NCBI GenBank assembly: GCA_022509165.1
Contig: JAFLTT010000011.1
Coordinates: forward strand, 1 to 64,000
Direction of reading: 5' to 3'
Origin: Muribaculaceae bacterium
Lineage (GTDB): Bacteria > Bacteroidota > Bacteroidia > Bacteroidales > Muribaculaceae
Length of the DNA: 64,000 nt
The position numbers were made by a program, and so were the translations under genes. Shown in pieces: positions 55,651-63,667 of the stretch (position 1 is its first letter; every line of letters starts with the position of its first letter). Below the pieces are notes generated by a model. The model made no database searches, was not told the origin of the DNA, and saw nothing but the letters and a program-made list of their open reading frames with translations.

Positions 55651-56325
55651 CTATAAAGGATAGGGAACGGAGGCTATATCTCCATCATAAATAAATTCAC
55701 CGCTCTTTAACACAATGGCTCTGGTACATAGACGTCGTGCCAGATCCATATCATGGGTTGACAAAATAATAGAATTAGAGAGGGATTCTACAATCTCCAC
55801 AAAATTTTGTGTGGCCATATAGTCTAATCCAGAAGTGGGCTCATCCATCACGATCAATTCAGGTTCCATTGACAGAACAGTTGCAATGGAAACTGATTTT
55901 TTTTGTCCTCCCGACAAGTCAAAAGGATGCCAGGAAGCCAAATGACCGGTACCGGTTAGTCTAAGAGCCTTTTCCACTCTCTCTTCCACTTCATTTTCCG
56001 ATAAATTCATGTTGCGCGGACCGAAGGCCACGTCATCCTTCACGGTATGCATGAACAATTGATCATCGGGATTTTGAAATACGAGACCAACTGTTTTCCT
56101 GATTTCTCCAATATTTTTTGAGTTGGTACTGAGCCCATTTACCAATACTTCACCTTTCGTGGGAATGAGCAGTCCGTTTGTGAGAAGCATTAGGGTAGAT
56201 TTTCCCGCGCCGTTCAGACCAAGCAAAGCCACTTTTTCTCCGGTTCCTATACTAAAATCAATCCCTTTTAATACATCAAGGTTTTTGTCGTAGGAATAAT
56301 AGACGTTACGGAATGTCAGGAGCAT
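55651..56325 (-). CDS. cbiO: Cobalt/nickel ECF transporter ATPase CbiO
   Basis: An ABC ATPase of an energy-coupling-factor importer. I start it at the internal ATG at 56325 (MLLTFRNVYYSYDKN); the ORF-track N-terminus (36 extra residues) is the out-of-frame end of cbiQ. That gives 224 residues with Walker A GLNGAGKST, Q-loop VFQNPDDQLF, signature DLSGGQKKSV, Walker B ELIVMDEPT and H-loop STHD. Its ATG overlaps the cbiQ stop (TAATG). Together with CbiQ and CbiMN it forms a complete metal importer. Confidence 0.92.
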   Translation of the reverse strand: MLLTFRNVYYSYDKNLDVLKGIDFSIGTGEKVALLGLNGAGKSTLMLLTNGLLIPTKGEVLVNGLSTNSKNIGEIRKTVGLVFQNPDDQLFMHTVKDDVAFGPRNMNLSENEVEERVEKALRLTGTGHLASWHPFDLSGGQKKSVSIATVLSMEPELIVMDEPTSGLDYMATQNFVEIVESLSNSIILSTHDMDLARRLCTRAIVLKSGEFIYDGDIASVPYPL

Positions 56326-57128
56326 TACAGAGAAGGGTTGGCGGGAAACAGGAGTTGCCCTAAATTGAAATATGAGAGAAACAAGAACAAAGCAAGGCAA
56401 GTCACACAAAAGATTGAGTCGCCAAGTCTCCATTTATTTAAAGTACCTAACGGGATAGATCCGTTGAATCCGCGTGACAACATGGCATAATGGATTCTTT
56501 TTGATCTTTCATAGGTATGAATCAAAAGAGATCCAACCATGGTGGCCCACATTTTCATCGGAAATGATTTTTTGCCATATCCTCTGGAGGTTAAAGCCCT
56601 ATGCATATTGAAGGCTTCCTGAAGCAATAAGCCCACATACCGGTAAAGGAGAAGCAACTGTGTAGTAAGCACTTTTGGAACCCGTAATTTTATAAGAGCG
56701 TTGCAAAATCCGATGAAACCGCAGTTGCCTATAAGAATTATTAGGGCCTGTACAGAAAGAAGTCCTCTAAGAACGATTGTGAGAAATGACAACCATCCAT
56801 ATGTCACCGTCATATTTCCGATCTCAAATGCGGGCCGTCTGTCATAAAACGGGTTAGCAATGCCGATTACAAGTATAAAGGGAAGTACATAAAGCGACTT
56901 TATAAACACTGAAGTGTAACTACGTCCCGAAAGAGGAGCCATCATAATCGGATATATGGCAAACCATATCAATACATCGGGCACTTCAATAGGAAGAGAC
57001 AAGATACAGATAATATAAGCCAGAGTCACAAGAATAAGGGCCCGGGAGTCAAGACCGCTAAGAATTGTTTTTTCTTCCGATCCTGTCTGATAAGAACTTA
57101 AAGTGAGAAGGGCTTTCTGAATTTTCAT
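56325..57128 (-). CDS. cbiQ: Cobalt/nickel ECF transporter transmembrane protein CbiQ
   Basis: The 267-residue T-component of the ECF importer. Hydrophobic helices are separated by a cytoplasmic region with the typical coupling motifs: FNMHRALTSRGYGKKSF (ARG-type motif near residue 180) and RIHYAMLSRGFNG near residue 215. It overlaps CbiMN by 4 bases (ATGA) and cbiO by one base. Metal specificity (Co or Ni) is not decided by this subunit. Confidence 0.92.
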   Translation of the reverse strand: MKIQKALLTLSSYQTGSEEKTILSGLDSRALILVTLAYIICILSLPIEVPDVLIWFAIYPIMMAPLSGRSYTSVFIKSLYVLPFILVIGIANPFYDRRPAFEIGNMTVTYGWLSFLTIVLRGLLSVQALIILIGNCGFIGFCNALIKLRVPKVLTTQLLLLYRYVGLLLQEAFNMHRALTSRGYGKKSFPMKMWATMVGSLLIHTYERSKRIHYAMLSRGFNGSIPLGTLNKWRLGDSIFCVTCLALFLFLSYFNLGQLLFPANPSL

Positions 57129-58069
57129 TTAGCCTTAGCCTTCTTTAGTCCTGCAAAAGCCAGAGAACTTATTCCATACAGCAATATCATCACGATCACA
57201 GCCCCGATAATGCCGGATAAATTGGAATTGTATTCAGGTAAAACGGCGGTAGGAGGTATGCTTGTTTCCAACATTTCAGGATTAGATGAGACTTTTTCTA
57301 TCGACCATTCAAGACCGTCCGGGAATTCTGATGCCAGGAAAGTGAATCCGATGGCTAAAAACAGAGCGATGGCACCAAAAATCCATAATACACTTCTATT
57401 CTTTTTGACACCTTCATTGTCAGGCTGCAAGGTTGAAGAGAATATTGCGGGTCTGTGGCGAGCAATGAAAACCAGTAGCAAGCCTGTCACAATTCCTTCC
57501 ACTGCTCCGATAGCCAGATGGATAGGAAGCATGAAACTTAAGAAAGTTGAGAAGGGAAGATAGGTCACTCCTGATAATTCTGTCTCTAATGTCACCCCCA
57601 ATGCACCCAATTCCAAAGCGAATATGGAGGCAAGTACAGAAGCCAGCATTATTCTTCCCGGATTAAGGGTGTTTGACGTGATAGGTTTATAAATTAACGG
57701 GTATGCCAATAGACAAGAAGTAGCCGCCATGTTCAGGATATTGCAACCTAAAGCCATCAGGCCTCCGTCGGCAAATATGAGACATTGTACTATTAAGACC
57801 GAACAGAGGGTTATGAAAGCCGCCCAAGGTCCTAAAATGGCAGCAAGCAATATTCCTCCTATAAGATGACCGCTTGAGCCTGTGCCGGGGATAGTGAAGT
57901 TGATCATCTGGGCTGCAAAAACAAAAGCACCCATGACCCCCATGAAGGGCACTATATCCTGTCGGACATTTTCTTTTAATTTCTTTGAGGCTACAATTAT
58001 TAGTGAGGTTGCCAAAACTGCTCCCCCTATAGCTACCGAAGGAGACACTAAGGCATCAGACATATGCAT
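57125..58069 (-). CDS. cbiM: Cobalt/nickel ECF substrate-capture protein CbiM fused to a CbiN/PDGLE domain
   Basis: A 314-residue S-component. The N-terminus MHMSDALVSP keeps the His2/Met3 residues that bind Co2+ or Ni2+ in CbiM/NikM. FTIPGTGSSGHLIGGILLAAILGPWAAF and DGGLMALGCNILNM are family signatures. After residue about 225 the sequence continues into a CbiN/PDGLE-type segment (SEFPDGLEWSIEKV plus a final helix), so CbiM and CbiN are one protein. It follows the TolC-like gene after 12 bases. Cobalt would fit the B12 theme, but the organism shows B12 import rather than synthesis in this window, so nickel remains possible. Confidence 0.9.
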   Translation of the reverse strand: MHMSDALVSPSVAIGGAVLATSLIIVASKKLKENVRQDIVPFMGVMGAFVFAAQMINFTIPGTGSSGHLIGGILLAAILGPWAAFITLCSVLIVQCLIFADGGLMALGCNILNMAATSCLLAYPLIYKPITSNTLNPGRIMLASVLASIFALELGALGVTLETELSGVTYLPFSTFLSFMLPIHLAIGAVEGIVTGLLLVFIARHRPAIFSSTLQPDNEGVKKNRSVLWIFGAIALFLAIGFTFLASEFPDGLEWSIEKVSSNPEMLETSIPPTAVLPEYNSNLSGIIGAVIVMILLYGISSLAFAGLKKAKAK

Positions 58070-58081
58070 GAGTAGATAAGT

Positions 58082-59335
58082 TTAAAAGTTATAAGTTTGT
58101 AGATACTTGTTCAACCCGTTTTGAGTTTTGGCGGCCGCATGTCGAAGCGCTATAAATTCAACAACTGCATTAGTAAAATAGTTTCGTTCAGAGATATAGT
58201 CCAACAAACTTAGGATACCTTCCTCATAAGCTTTTACAAGGATGCTGTTATAATCTATATTCTCTACATACGGACTTATTTCATCTATCTGCAGCTTTAT
58301 TATATTTAATTTATTGATAAGTGAATTTATTTCTGTTTCAATTGAATTTGCAGTGGTTTCCGCTCTGTAATCAGCTTCAAAAATTTGGGCGTCAGCAGCC
58401 TTTTGTTTTCCTCGGGATGAGAAAATTGGAATGGAAATGCCCAACACTGCTCCATTGAAATGCATGCCATCCTCATACTGATGTTTATATCCGATAGAAA
58501 GAGAGGGCAAGGCTTCCATCTTTGATATCTTTTTGCTCTTTCTTGCTGATTCTGCTTCAGCCATCATCGACTGGAAAGAGGGTGAGGAGTTTATGACTTG
58601 CATTAAGTCCAAATTTGTCGGGATATAAATTTCAGGAAATTTATATTCCATATTCTTCAGAATGTCTATACAATTCTCTCCATAAATTTCAGATAAGGAA
58701 GCCAGGATTTCAGCTTCTTCAGCCAGAATCTGTGCTTTAGCTCCCTTTATATTTGAATATTCTATTTTCACCTTATTAAGGTCCAAGACAGTCATTTCTT
58801 TATTTTCTGACTGTGCTTGGGAGAGTTCATAAATCTTTTTATTGTTACTGTCTAATTCGTCAAGTATCTCGAACTTTTGACGGCACTGAATATAATCCAA
58901 AAGCAGGTCTTTGATTTCAGTAAGACGGTCGATTCTTTGAGCCATGACCGCTTTGTCGGCAGAAATCATTCTGCTCTTAGCCTCTTGACCTTTGGCTCCA
59001 TACACTCCGGGCCATTCAATCCCCCAGGAAATCTCAGCAGCCCATCTGTTTTCTACATCTTCAGGCATTACAAGATATTCACCGCCTACTTCAGGGTCAG
59101 GAAGGTTGTTTGAAGTCTTCAGTTCAGCCTGAAGGCTCTTTAATGAATAAGTGTCTGCTTTAAAACCGGGGCTTTCAAGCAAGATTTTCATGGCAGCCTG
59201 CTCTAAGGAAAACCTTTTACCTGTTTCAACTGAGTGGGTTGAACTCAAAATTTCTGTCTGTGCATTAATATTTTCCACCTGGAAAAATGCAAGACAGATA
59301 ATCATTAAAGCGAGTCTTTTAATCTTATGGCCCAT
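58082..59335 (-). CDS. TolC-family outer-membrane efflux protein
   Basis: About 417 residues starting at 59335 (MGHKIKRLALMIICLAFF, signal peptide ending near NAQ). The longer ORF-track start at 59392 falls within the promoter -7 element and is rejected. The body has the two-repeat helical pattern of outer-membrane factors: FSLEQAAMKILLESPGFKA, then the LLDYIQCRQKFEILDELDSNNKKIYELSQ helix, and the second repeat with SFQSMMAEAESARKSKKISKMEALPSLSIGYKHQ. CusC-like metal-efflux members look similar. It is the first gene of a unit whose other genes encode a metal importer; no RND pump or adaptor is adjacent. Confidence 0.85.
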   Translation of the reverse strand: MGHKIKRLALMIICLAFFQVENINAQTEILSSTHSVETGKRFSLEQAAMKILLESPGFKADTYSLKSLQAELKTSNNLPDPEVGGEYLVMPEDVENRWAAEISWGIEWPGVYGAKGQEAKSRMISADKAVMAQRIDRLTEIKDLLLDYIQCRQKFEILDELDSNNKKIYELSQAQSENKEMTVLDLNKVKIEYSNIKGAKAQILAEEAEILASLSEIYGENCIDILKNMEYKFPEIYIPTNLDLMQVINSSPSFQSMMAEAESARKSKKISKMEALPSLSIGYKHQYEDGMHFNGAVLGISIPIFSSRGKQKAADAQIFEADYRAETTANSIETEINSLINKLNIIKLQIDEISPYVENIDYNSILVKAYEEGILSLLDYISERNYFTNAVVEFIALRHAAAKTQNGLNKYLQTYNF

Positions 59336-59389
59336 GTATTTGTCTAAAAAAATGAAGACTTTTATATAGAAGATTGAAATCTTTGATAG

Positions 59390-59397
59390 CAAAATTA
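59390..59397 (-). promoter_or_regulatory. Promoter -7 element of the tolC-like/cbi operon
   Basis: On the minus strand TAATTTTG matches TAnnTTTG, about 55 bases before the chosen ATG. No cobalamin or NiCo riboswitch is visible in the roughly 50-nt leader. Confidence 0.65.
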
Positions 59398-59499
59398 GTT
59401 AAATATTTTAAATATCATAACCATTTTACAGAAATAATTACTAATTATAACTTATACGTTGGCTTTTTATAATCTTTTTCTATTTTTCTTTTAATTTCT

Positions 59500-59507
59500 T
59501 AAATTTG
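59500..59507 (+). promoter_or_regulatory. Promoter -7 element of the META-hslR-pth group
   Basis: TAAATTTG matches TAnnTTTG. The ORF-track TTG start at 59505 lies inside it, so the real start is the ATG at 59526. Confidence 0.68.
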
Positions 59508-59525
59508 CATCATAAATTAAAAGTC

Positions 59526-60416
59526 ATGAAAAAATCATATCAAATACTTTGCATGGCAGCGCTTGGATGTGCCATGATTTCTTGCAATACTTTTAAAAAA
59601 AGTGACTCTAAACCAAAGGAAAACAGTGTGGAGGTAAAAAAGGAATCAGTGCTCCCGACCGACCGGGAAGATATAGTGCAACCGGTATCGGCTGTATATA
59701 CATCTGAAGAACTTTCTAAAGGGATAGTGAAAGGTGACTGGGCTATAGAAACTGTAAACGGTAAAAAAGTGGTAGGGGAGAAGGCTCCTTTCCTGAAGTT
59801 TGTGCCATCTGAACATAAGGTATATGGCAACAATGGATGTAATGTAATCAATGCAGATTATCATTATAATCCGGAAGACTCTACACTCCAATTCTCATAC
59901 ATGAGTTCTACGATGCGTCTGTGTCATAAGGAGGGTCTCACTGATATAGAGATCAATATCGCAATGGATGCTACAAGGTACTACAGTTGTGCTTTAAATG
60001 GAGATGATTATTACCTCACTTTATATAATGCAGATAAAGAGCCTGTAATGGAACTGATGCATCAGAATTTTCAGTTTCTGAATGGCACATGGTCAGTAAA
60101 GGAAATTTCGGGGGAACCTGTTAATGTTCCTAAGATGAAACTGGTGGTTGATGTAGATGAAGGTAAACTCCATGGCAATACCGGCTGCAATGTAATCAAC
60201 GGATCATTGGAAATCAACATGGAATCAGCCAATTCCATATCTTTCCAGGCTATATCCAAAACTCTGATGCTTTGCCCGGATGCAAACTATGAGACTCAAT
60301 TGCTTGTAGCCCTTGAAGAAGCCATGAAGGCCAAGCCGCTCAAAGGGGGTAAGGTGGAACTTCTTGACAGTCAGGATAAACCTGTTCTCGTTTTGGAGCG
60401 AACAAGCGACAAATAA
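59526..60416 (+). CDS. Lipoprotein with two META/HslJ domains
   Basis: 296 residues from the ATG at 59526. The lipoprotein signal is MKKSYQILCMAALGCAMISC. Two META-type domains follow: GDWAIETVNGKKVVGEKAPFLKF ending in YGNNGCNVINADY, and GTWSVKEISGEPVNVPKMKL ending in HGNTGCNVINGSL. Each continues to a second Cys-containing strand (STMRLCHKEG and KTLMLCPDAN). The GxxGCNxxNG pattern and paired cysteines are typical of HslJ, an envelope stress protein linked to novobiocin resistance in E. coli. Cellular role here unknown. It ends by one-base overlap with hslR. Confidence 0.88.
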   Translation: MKKSYQILCMAALGCAMISCNTFKKSDSKPKENSVEVKKESVLPTDREDIVQPVSAVYTSEELSKGIVKGDWAIETVNGKKVVGEKAPFLKFVPSEHKVYGNNGCNVINADYHYNPEDSTLQFSYMSSTMRLCHKEGLTDIEINIAMDATRYYSCALNGDDYYLTLYNADKEPVMELMHQNFQFLNGTWSVKEISGEPVNVPKMKLVVDVDEGKLHGNTGCNVINGSLEINMESANSISFQAISKTLMLCPDANYETQLLVALEEAMKAKPLKGGKVELLDSQDKPVLVLERTSDK

Positions 60417-60853
60417 TGGCAAAAACTGAAGAAAGAATAGATAAATGGTTATGGTGCATGAGGGTATTTAAAACCCGCACCATAGCCACAGACGCCTGCA
60501 AGAAAGGCAGGGTCACAATAAACGGACAACCCGTAAAACCCTCCCGACCGATAAAAGTGGGTGAAATAGTGGATGTAAGGAAGCCTCCTATCACTTATAC
60601 TTTTAAAGTGCTTGCCATATCCAACGGCCGGCTCGGAGCTAAATTGGTGCCGGAATACCTTGAGAACCTTACTCCTCAAAGTCAGTATGATATGTTGGAA
60701 TTGTCCCGTATCTCCGGTTTTGTTGATCGTAGCAAAGGTTTGGGACGTCCCACCAAGAGAGAGGGTAGAGAACTGGCCAGATTCCGGGAGGAAAATGCCA
60801 TGGATAATTTCTTTCTTGATTGGGAAGATGATGATGAGGAGGATATAGATTAA
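60416..60853 (+). CDS. hslR: S4-domain RNA-binding protein, Hsp15 (HslR) family
   Basis: 145 residues with an S4 RNA-binding domain at the N-terminus: RIDKWLWCMRVFKTRTIATDACKKGRVTINGQPVKPSR, the classic Hsp15 pattern. A basic middle (GLGRPTKREGRELARF) and an acidic tail (WEDDDEEDID) follow. Hsp15 rescues stalled 50S subunits with nascent chains in E. coli. The gene shares one base with the META lipoprotein gene and precedes pth, a tRNA/ribosome rescue enzyme, which fits functionally. Confidence 0.92.
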   Translation: MAKTEERIDKWLWCMRVFKTRTIATDACKKGRVTINGQPVKPSRPIKVGEIVDVRKPPITYTFKVLAISNGRLGAKLVPEYLENLTPQSQYDMLELSRISGFVDRSKGLGRPTKREGRELARFREENAMDNFFLDWEDDDEEDID

Positions 60854-60869
60854 TTCAGAAAATGAGAAG

Positions 60870-61526
60870 ATGATCAGTTTTTTAAAAAGATTGTTCAGGA
60901 AAAAGACCAATGATTTTCAAGGGGAAATCTCACAAAATTCAGAAGGGATCCAAAAGGAGGAAATGAAGAAATTTTTAATTGTAGGTTTGGGAAACATAGG
61001 TCCTGACTATATCGGTACAAGACACAACATTGGCTTTATGATTGCCGACCGTCTGGTGGAAGAAGGTAACGGTTCTTTCAGTTCATGTAGATATGGTGAC
61101 ATGGCTAAGGTAAGAATCAAGAATTGTGAACTTTTGGTGCTAAAGCCATCTACATTTATGAACCTCAGTGGAGTAGCCGTGAGATATTGGATGAACAAGG
61201 AAAAACTTCCATTAAACCAACTGCTCATTCTTGTAGATGATATAGCCTTACCATTCGGTACAATAAGAATCCGGGAGGCGGGTTCGGAAGGGGGCCATAA
61301 CGGCCTTAAAAGCATATCGGAACAATTGGGCAACCGAAATTATGCAAGGTTAAGATTCGGCGTCGGAAATGAGTTCTCAAAAGGGAACCAGGTAAATTAT
61401 GTATTAGGACAATTTTCTGAAGAAGAAAGAAAAGAATTACCTGAAAAAATATCAAGAGCTGTGGAAGCAGTCAAGGCCTTCTGCCTGTCAGGTCCGGGCT
61501 TCGCCATGACTCATTTCAATAAATAA
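60870..61526 (+). CDS. pth: Peptidyl-tRNA hydrolase
   Basis: Releases tRNA from prematurely dropped peptidyl-tRNA. Conserved motifs: FLIVGLGNIGPDYIGTRHNIGF (catalytic His in RHNIGF), LLVLKPSTFMNLSGVAV, ILVDDIALPFGTIRIREAGSEGGHNGLKSI and FGVGN. The listed 218-residue ORF has a 31-residue basic extension (MISFLKRLFRKK) not usual for the family. The internal ATG at 60963 would give the usual 187 residues and is preceded by AAAAGGAGG, only 2 bases away. I cannot decide between the two starts. The 3' end overlaps the convergent tilS gene by 39 bases. Confidence 0.93.
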   Translation: MISFLKRLFRKKTNDFQGEISQNSEGIQKEEMKKFLIVGLGNIGPDYIGTRHNIGFMIADRLVEEGNGSFSSCRYGDMAKVRIKNCELLVLKPSTFMNLSGVAVRYWMNKEKLPLNQLLILVDDIALPFGTIRIREAGSEGGHNGLKSISEQLGNRNYARLRFGVGNEFSKGNQVNYVLGQFSEEERKELPEKISRAVEAVKAFCLSGPGFAMTHFNK

Positions 61527-62450
61527 GTTTCCGTTACGCAGTATCACAATACCCTTCTTAAGTTGCCACCTTCTTATATGTGGCTTATTTGCTTTTATCG
61601 CAGAAAGTATCTCTTCGTGGGTATTGATAAAAGGACCGGCCGGCTCTATATATCTTTTGAGCAGAAGCAAAGGTGCGCTTGATTCAGTAATCTTGGCTAC
61701 ACTCAATGGCTCCAACGGCAAGGGCAGAGCGAGAGAAACAACATCTTCTACAATTCGGTTTTCTATCTCAATATTACTTATGGTCTTGTCGAGGGCTGTG
61801 TCAAATCCTTTCCATTCTTTTTTTAACAATGGTATTATTACATTTCTAAGGTAATTTCTTCTGAAGTCATTTTCCAGGTTGGTGGAGTCAAGTACAAAGT
61901 TTTGGTTATATTGCTTCAAATATTCAAGAATATTAGGCCGGTGAAATCTTAGAAGAGGGCGCCATATCTTTCCATTGTCAACAGTCATCCCCTTTAGCCC
62001 TCGGCTTCCGCATCCTCTTAATAGATTGAGAAAAAAAGTTTCTATATTATCGTCGGCGTTATGCCCGGTGACTATCCTTTGATATCCGGTTTCTTCCAAC
62101 TTTTTTTGAAACCACTGATGTCGAAGATCCCGGCAAGCCATCTCTACAGACACACCCACAAGATCTGACCTGTATTGCTCTACATCAAATTCTTTAATTT
62201 CTAAGGGAATATTATTTTGAGCGCAGAATTCCTTTACAAATGCCATATCCCGATTGCTCTCCTCTCCACGTAGATGAAAATTACAATGTAGAGCAAGTAT
62301 CTCAATTCCAATGTTTTTTAAGGCTAAGGCAGAGCCGACGCTATCGGCACCACCGCTCAGGGCAACGATAACTTTAGTAATATTATGGTTACGGGAATAT
62401 TGCTTGATAGAGGATTCAAAATCCTTTAGTAGCTTTAGATTCTTATTCAT
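61488..62450 (-). CDS. tilS: tRNA(Ile)-lysidine synthase, short form
   Basis: Modifies C34 of the AUA-reading tRNA(Ile) with lysine, using ATP. I start at ATG 62450 (MNKNLKLLKDF), overlapping the MacB permease gene by 8 bases; the ORF-track start at 62474 would overlap by 32. Landmarks: PP-loop VALSGGADSVGSALAL, LHCNFHLRGEESNRD, VTGHNADDNIETFFLNLLRG and the LDSTNLENDFRRNYLRNVIIPLL segment. At 320 residues it is about 100 shorter than many TilS proteins and seems to lack the C-terminal substrate-binding domain, as in the short Aquifex enzyme. The reading frame ends inside the 3' end of pth. Confidence 0.93.
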   Translation of the reverse strand: MNKNLKLLKDFESSIKQYSRNHNITKVIVALSGGADSVGSALALKNIGIEILALHCNFHLRGEESNRDMAFVKEFCAQNNIPLEIKEFDVEQYRSDLVGVSVEMACRDLRHQWFQKKLEETGYQRIVTGHNADDNIETFFLNLLRGCGSRGLKGMTVDNGKIWRPLLRFHRPNILEYLKQYNQNFVLDSTNLENDFRRNYLRNVIIPLLKKEWKGFDTALDKTISNIEIENRIVEDVVSLALPLPLEPLSVAKITESSAPLLLLKRYIEPAGPFINTHEEILSAIKANKPHIRRWQLKKGIVILRNGNLFIEMSHGEART

Positions 62451-63663
62451 ATCTGATAGCCTCGATGGGGTCAAGGTTTGATGCCTTGGCTGCAGGATAG
62501 AATCCGAATATAATACCTATTACAGTACACACCACAAAAGAAAGCACTACAGAACTTGCCTCTATAACTACAGGCCAATGAGCGATGGCATAAATCATCC
62601 ACGTGGTAAATGCTCCCAGAAGAATTCCTAATATACCACCTGTGACGGAAATTATTATCGCTTCAATTAAAAATTGCATCATGATATCTTTACCACGTGC
62701 ACCGATACTCATTCTGAGGCCAATTTCCCGCGTACGTTCAGTCACACTCACAATCATAATATTCATGATACCGATTCCTCCCACAAGAAGTGAAATACCG
62801 GCTACTGCAGCCAGCAATACCGTCATCATTGATGAGGTGGTGGAAATCATTTCTGCGAGTTCCTGCATACTTCGTATTGTGAAGTTATCAGGATCGGTTT
62901 CCTTCAATTTATGTTGTGTCCGTAGAATATCCGTTATCTCAGCTATGGTAGCCTGAGTCTGTTCTTCATCTATAGCGGATGCCTGCATACCTTGAAGGTA
63001 ATCTGTAGCAAGCACACGTTTCATTACAGTGGTATAAGGTGCTAAAGCAATGTTGTCTTGATCCTGGCCCATGGTATTATACCCCTTTTCATCCAGCACT
63101 CCTATTATAGTGATAGGGATGGAACCGAACCTGACGACTTTGCCTACAGGGTTACTGCCATCGGGAAAAAGATTGTCTACAAGAGTCTTTCCAATCACAG
63201 CCACTTTAGCAGCCCTTTTCACATCCTCTTCAGTAAACATCTCACCCTGTGAAACTTTGCGTTGTCTTATTTCCAGGAATTCGGAGTTAACTCCCTGAAG
63301 CTGTGAAGGATAATTATTGTTTCCGTTTATCCATTGACCGGCACTCGTCACTGAGGGAGTGATATGTGCCACTGTTGTGGCCTGATTAACTATTGCTTCA
63401 TAATCGGCCGGCTTAAGAGTCTGCATGTCGTCGCTGCTCTGACGCACACCACCTCTGTTTTCAGCTCCGGGGAAAATCATTATCATATTGCTTCCCATTT
63501 CTGAAATCTGGGCTTTTATGGAATTCTTTGAGCCCTGACCGATTGCAAGCATTGCTATCACAGCTCCCACACCAATTATAACACCGAGCATGGTGAGGAA
63601 ACAGCGCATCTTATTGTTGTTGAGTGCCTTAAGCGCGACTTTCAGCAGGTTCTTTATATTCAT
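62443..63663 (-). CDS. MacB-type ABC transporter permease
   Basis: 406 residues of the MacB/FtsX exporter family. An N-terminal helix (MRCFLTMLGVIIGVGAVIAMLAIGQGSK) is followed by a periplasmic domain of the MacB_PCD type (about 45-280; NYPSQLQGVNSEFLEIR, KVAVIGKTLVDNLFPDG). Three C-terminal helices follow (TVLLAAVAGISLLVGGIGIMNIMIVSVTERTREIGLRMSIGA is the strongest signature), and the end is PAAKASNLDPIEAIRYE. It would form a mechanotransmission-type exporter with the ATPase encoded 4 bases upstream. The substrate is unknown; no adaptor or TolC gene is adjacent within the window. Confidence 0.93.
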   Translation of the reverse strand: MNIKNLLKVALKALNNNKMRCFLTMLGVIIGVGAVIAMLAIGQGSKNSIKAQISEMGSNMIMIFPGAENRGGVRQSSDDMQTLKPADYEAIVNQATTVAHITPSVTSAGQWINGNNNYPSQLQGVNSEFLEIRQRKVSQGEMFTEEDVKRAAKVAVIGKTLVDNLFPDGSNPVGKVVRFGSIPITIIGVLDEKGYNTMGQDQDNIALAPYTTVMKRVLATDYLQGMQASAIDEEQTQATIAEITDILRTQHKLKETDPDNFTIRSMQELAEMISTTSSMMTVLLAAVAGISLLVGGIGIMNIMIVSVTERTREIGLRMSIGARGKDIMMQFLIEAIIISVTGGILGILLGAFTTWMIYAIAHWPVVIEASSVVLSFVVCTVIGIIFGFYPAAKASNLDPIEAIRYE

Positions 63664-63667
63664 TTAT

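Noticed and set aside
56326-56433. N-terminal extension of CbiO
   Set aside because: It is the cbiQ 3' end read in another frame; the ABC ATPase fold begins at MLLTFRNV.
59505-59525. TTG start of the META lipoprotein ORF
   Set aside because: It falls inside the TAAATTTG promoter element; the ATG at 59526 gives a clean lipoprotein signal.
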